Origin: Flavobacteriaceae bacterium
Lineage (GTDB): Bacteria; Bacteroidota; Bacteroidia; Flavobacteriales; Flavobacteriaceae
Reading direction: 5' to 3'
Assembly: GCA_030633225.1 (NCBI GenBank)
Contig: DAOVTF010000120.1
Location: 1 to 6,613 of the forward strand
Length of the DNA stretch: 6,613 bases
Shown here: positions 5,788-6,613 of the stretch, one piece after another
How the letters are laid out: the number at the start of each line of letters is the position of its first letter
Numbering within the stretch: position 1 is the first letter of the stretch
The notes under the pieces: model-generated
Seen by the model: the letters and a program-made list of their open reading frames with translations, nothing else
Database searches by the model: none
Told to the model about the DNA's origin: nothing
Position numbers and translations under genes: made by a program

Positions 5788-6613
5788 ATGGATTTTAAAC
5801 TTACCGAAGAACAAATAATGATCAGAGATGCGGCTCGTGATTTTGCAAATAATGAATTAAAGCCAGGGGTTATTGAACGTGATGAAACTCAAACTTTTCC
5901 ACATGAACAAATAAAACAAATGGGGGAATTAGGTTTTCTGGGAATGATGGTTGACCCTAAATATGGCGGAGGTGGTATGGATGCTGTTTCTTATGTTTTA
6001 GCTATGGAAGAAATATCAAAAATTGATGCATCTGCTTCTGTAGTAATGTCAGTTAATAATTCTTTGGTTTGCTGGGGATTGGAAACTTATGGAACGGAAG
6101 ATCAAAAACAAAAGTATTTAGTTCCGCTTGCAAGCGGAGAAATTATTGGAGCTTTTTGTTTGAGCGAACCAGAAGCCGGAAGCGATGCAACTTCTCAAAG
6201 AACAACTGCAATTGATAAAGGAGATCATTATTTAGTTAACGGTACAAAAAACTGGATTACAAACGGTGGAAACGCAAGTGTATATATAGTAATTGCACAA
6301 ACAGATAAAGAAAAAGGTCATAAAGGAATTAATGCTTTGATAATGACCAAAGATATGGAAGGTTTTGTTGTTGGACCTAAAGAGAATAAATTGGGCATTC
6401 GAGGTTCTGACACCCATTCTTTAATGTTTAATGATGTTAAAGTACCAAAAGAAAATCGAATTGGTGATGATGGTTTTGGGTTTAAATTTGCCATGAAAAC
6501 CCTTGCAGGAGGAAGAATTGGAATAGCATCACAAGCTTTAGGAATTGCATCGGGTGCTTATGAATTGGCATTACAATATTCAAAAGAGAGAAAAGCTTTC
6601 GGAAAAGAAATAA
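5788..6613 (+). CDS. Acyl-CoA dehydrogenase, N-terminal part (runs off window edge)
   Basis: This FAD enzyme oxidises an acyl-CoA thioester to the trans-2-enoyl-CoA and passes electrons to electron-transfer flavoprotein, in fatty-acid or branched-chain amino acid breakdown. The 275 visible residues cover the N-terminal helical domain (about 1-120), the middle beta domain (about 120-230) with the signature AFCLSEPEAGSD (122-133) and the FAD-contacting WITNGG (156-161), and the first part of the C-terminal helical domain with GGRIGIASQALGIA (241-254) and ERKAFGK (267-273). Family members have about 380 residues, so roughly 105 are missing, including the region expected to hold the catalytic glutamate. 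The class resembles short-chain/butyryl-CoA dehydrogenases; chain length cannot be settled. The final TAA of the window is out of frame and is not its stop. The ATG at 5788-5790 begins a typical MDFKLTEEQ N-terminus. The gene is divergent from anmK with an 84-base spacer. Confidence 0.95.
   Translation, partial: MDFKLTEEQIMIRDAARDFANNELKPGVIERDETQTFPHEQIKQMGELGFLGMMVDPKYGGGGMDAVSYVLAMEEISKIDASASVVMSVNNSLVCWGLETYGTEDQKQKYLVPLASGEIIGAFCLSEPEAGSDATSQRTTAIDKGDHYLVNGTKNWITNGGNASVYIVIAQTDKEKGHKGINALIMTKDMEGFVVGPKENKLGIRGSDTHSLMFNDVKVPKENRIGDDGFGFKFAMKTLAGGRIGIASQALGIASGAYELALQYSKERKAFGKEI

Noticed and set aside
5704..5814. N-terminal extension of anmK by 37 residues
   Set aside because: The extension is low-complexity A/T-derived sequence, overlaps the divergent gene start and its -7 box, and lies outside the family's usual length.
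6232..6417. Minus-strand 61-codon ORF
   Set aside because: It lies wholly antisense to the acyl-CoA dehydrogenase and shows no recognisable motif.
6611..6613. TAA at the window end as the acyl-CoA dehydrogenase stop
   Set aside because: The reading frame places ATA then A at the edge, so the TAA is out of frame and the gene continues.

Overview
The window looks like ordinary chromosome from a low-GC member of the Bacteroidota, most likely a marine or aquatic Flavobacteriaceae species. The reasons are the A+T-rich sequence, start codons preceded by A/T-rich leaders without clear Shine-Dalgarno sequences, one good Bacteroidota-type -7 promoter box (TAnnTTTG), and gene content that matches flavobacterial families. 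The genus cannot be fixed from the sequence alone.

Layout: six genes lie on the minus strand and read right to left: anmK (4633-5703), a Glu/Leu/Phe/Val-family amino acid dehydrogenase (3358-4590), an NhaD-type Na+/H+ antiporter (1960-3324), an ExbB/TolQ-type proton channel (1176-1877), exbD (623-1015), and the N-terminal two thirds or so of a TonB/TolA-like energy transducer (1-598, cut by the window edge). The gaps between them are 42, 33, 82, 160 and 24 bases with no convincing terminator, so they could form one operon. The 160-base exbB-exbD gap is the weak point of that reading and carries a degenerate 7-base-period repeat. On the plus strand, divergent from anmK, an acyl-CoA dehydrogenase begins at 5788 and runs off the right edge. 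The 84-base divergent spacer contains its probable -7 box and a small perfect inverted repeat close to the anmK start.

How the genes fit together: ExbB, ExbD and the TonB-like protein form an inner-membrane motor that uses the ion gradient to drive work at the outer membrane. NhaD exchanges Na+ for H+ and so acts on the same gradients. AnmK recycles anhydro-MurNAc from cell-wall turnover. The dehydrogenase links an amino acid to its 2-oxo acid, and the acyl-CoA dehydrogenase belongs to fatty-acid or branched-chain acyl-CoA oxidation. The set reads as housekeeping envelope, energy and catabolic genes, not a mobile island. No tRNA, rRNA, CRISPR array, insertion sequence, phage gene or defence system is visible. 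The points most worth a second look are the unresolved substrate of the amino acid dehydrogenase, the heptad repeat, the ExbB helix with no glutamate at the expected site, and the histidine-rich loops of NhaD. I see no convincing undescribed system here.
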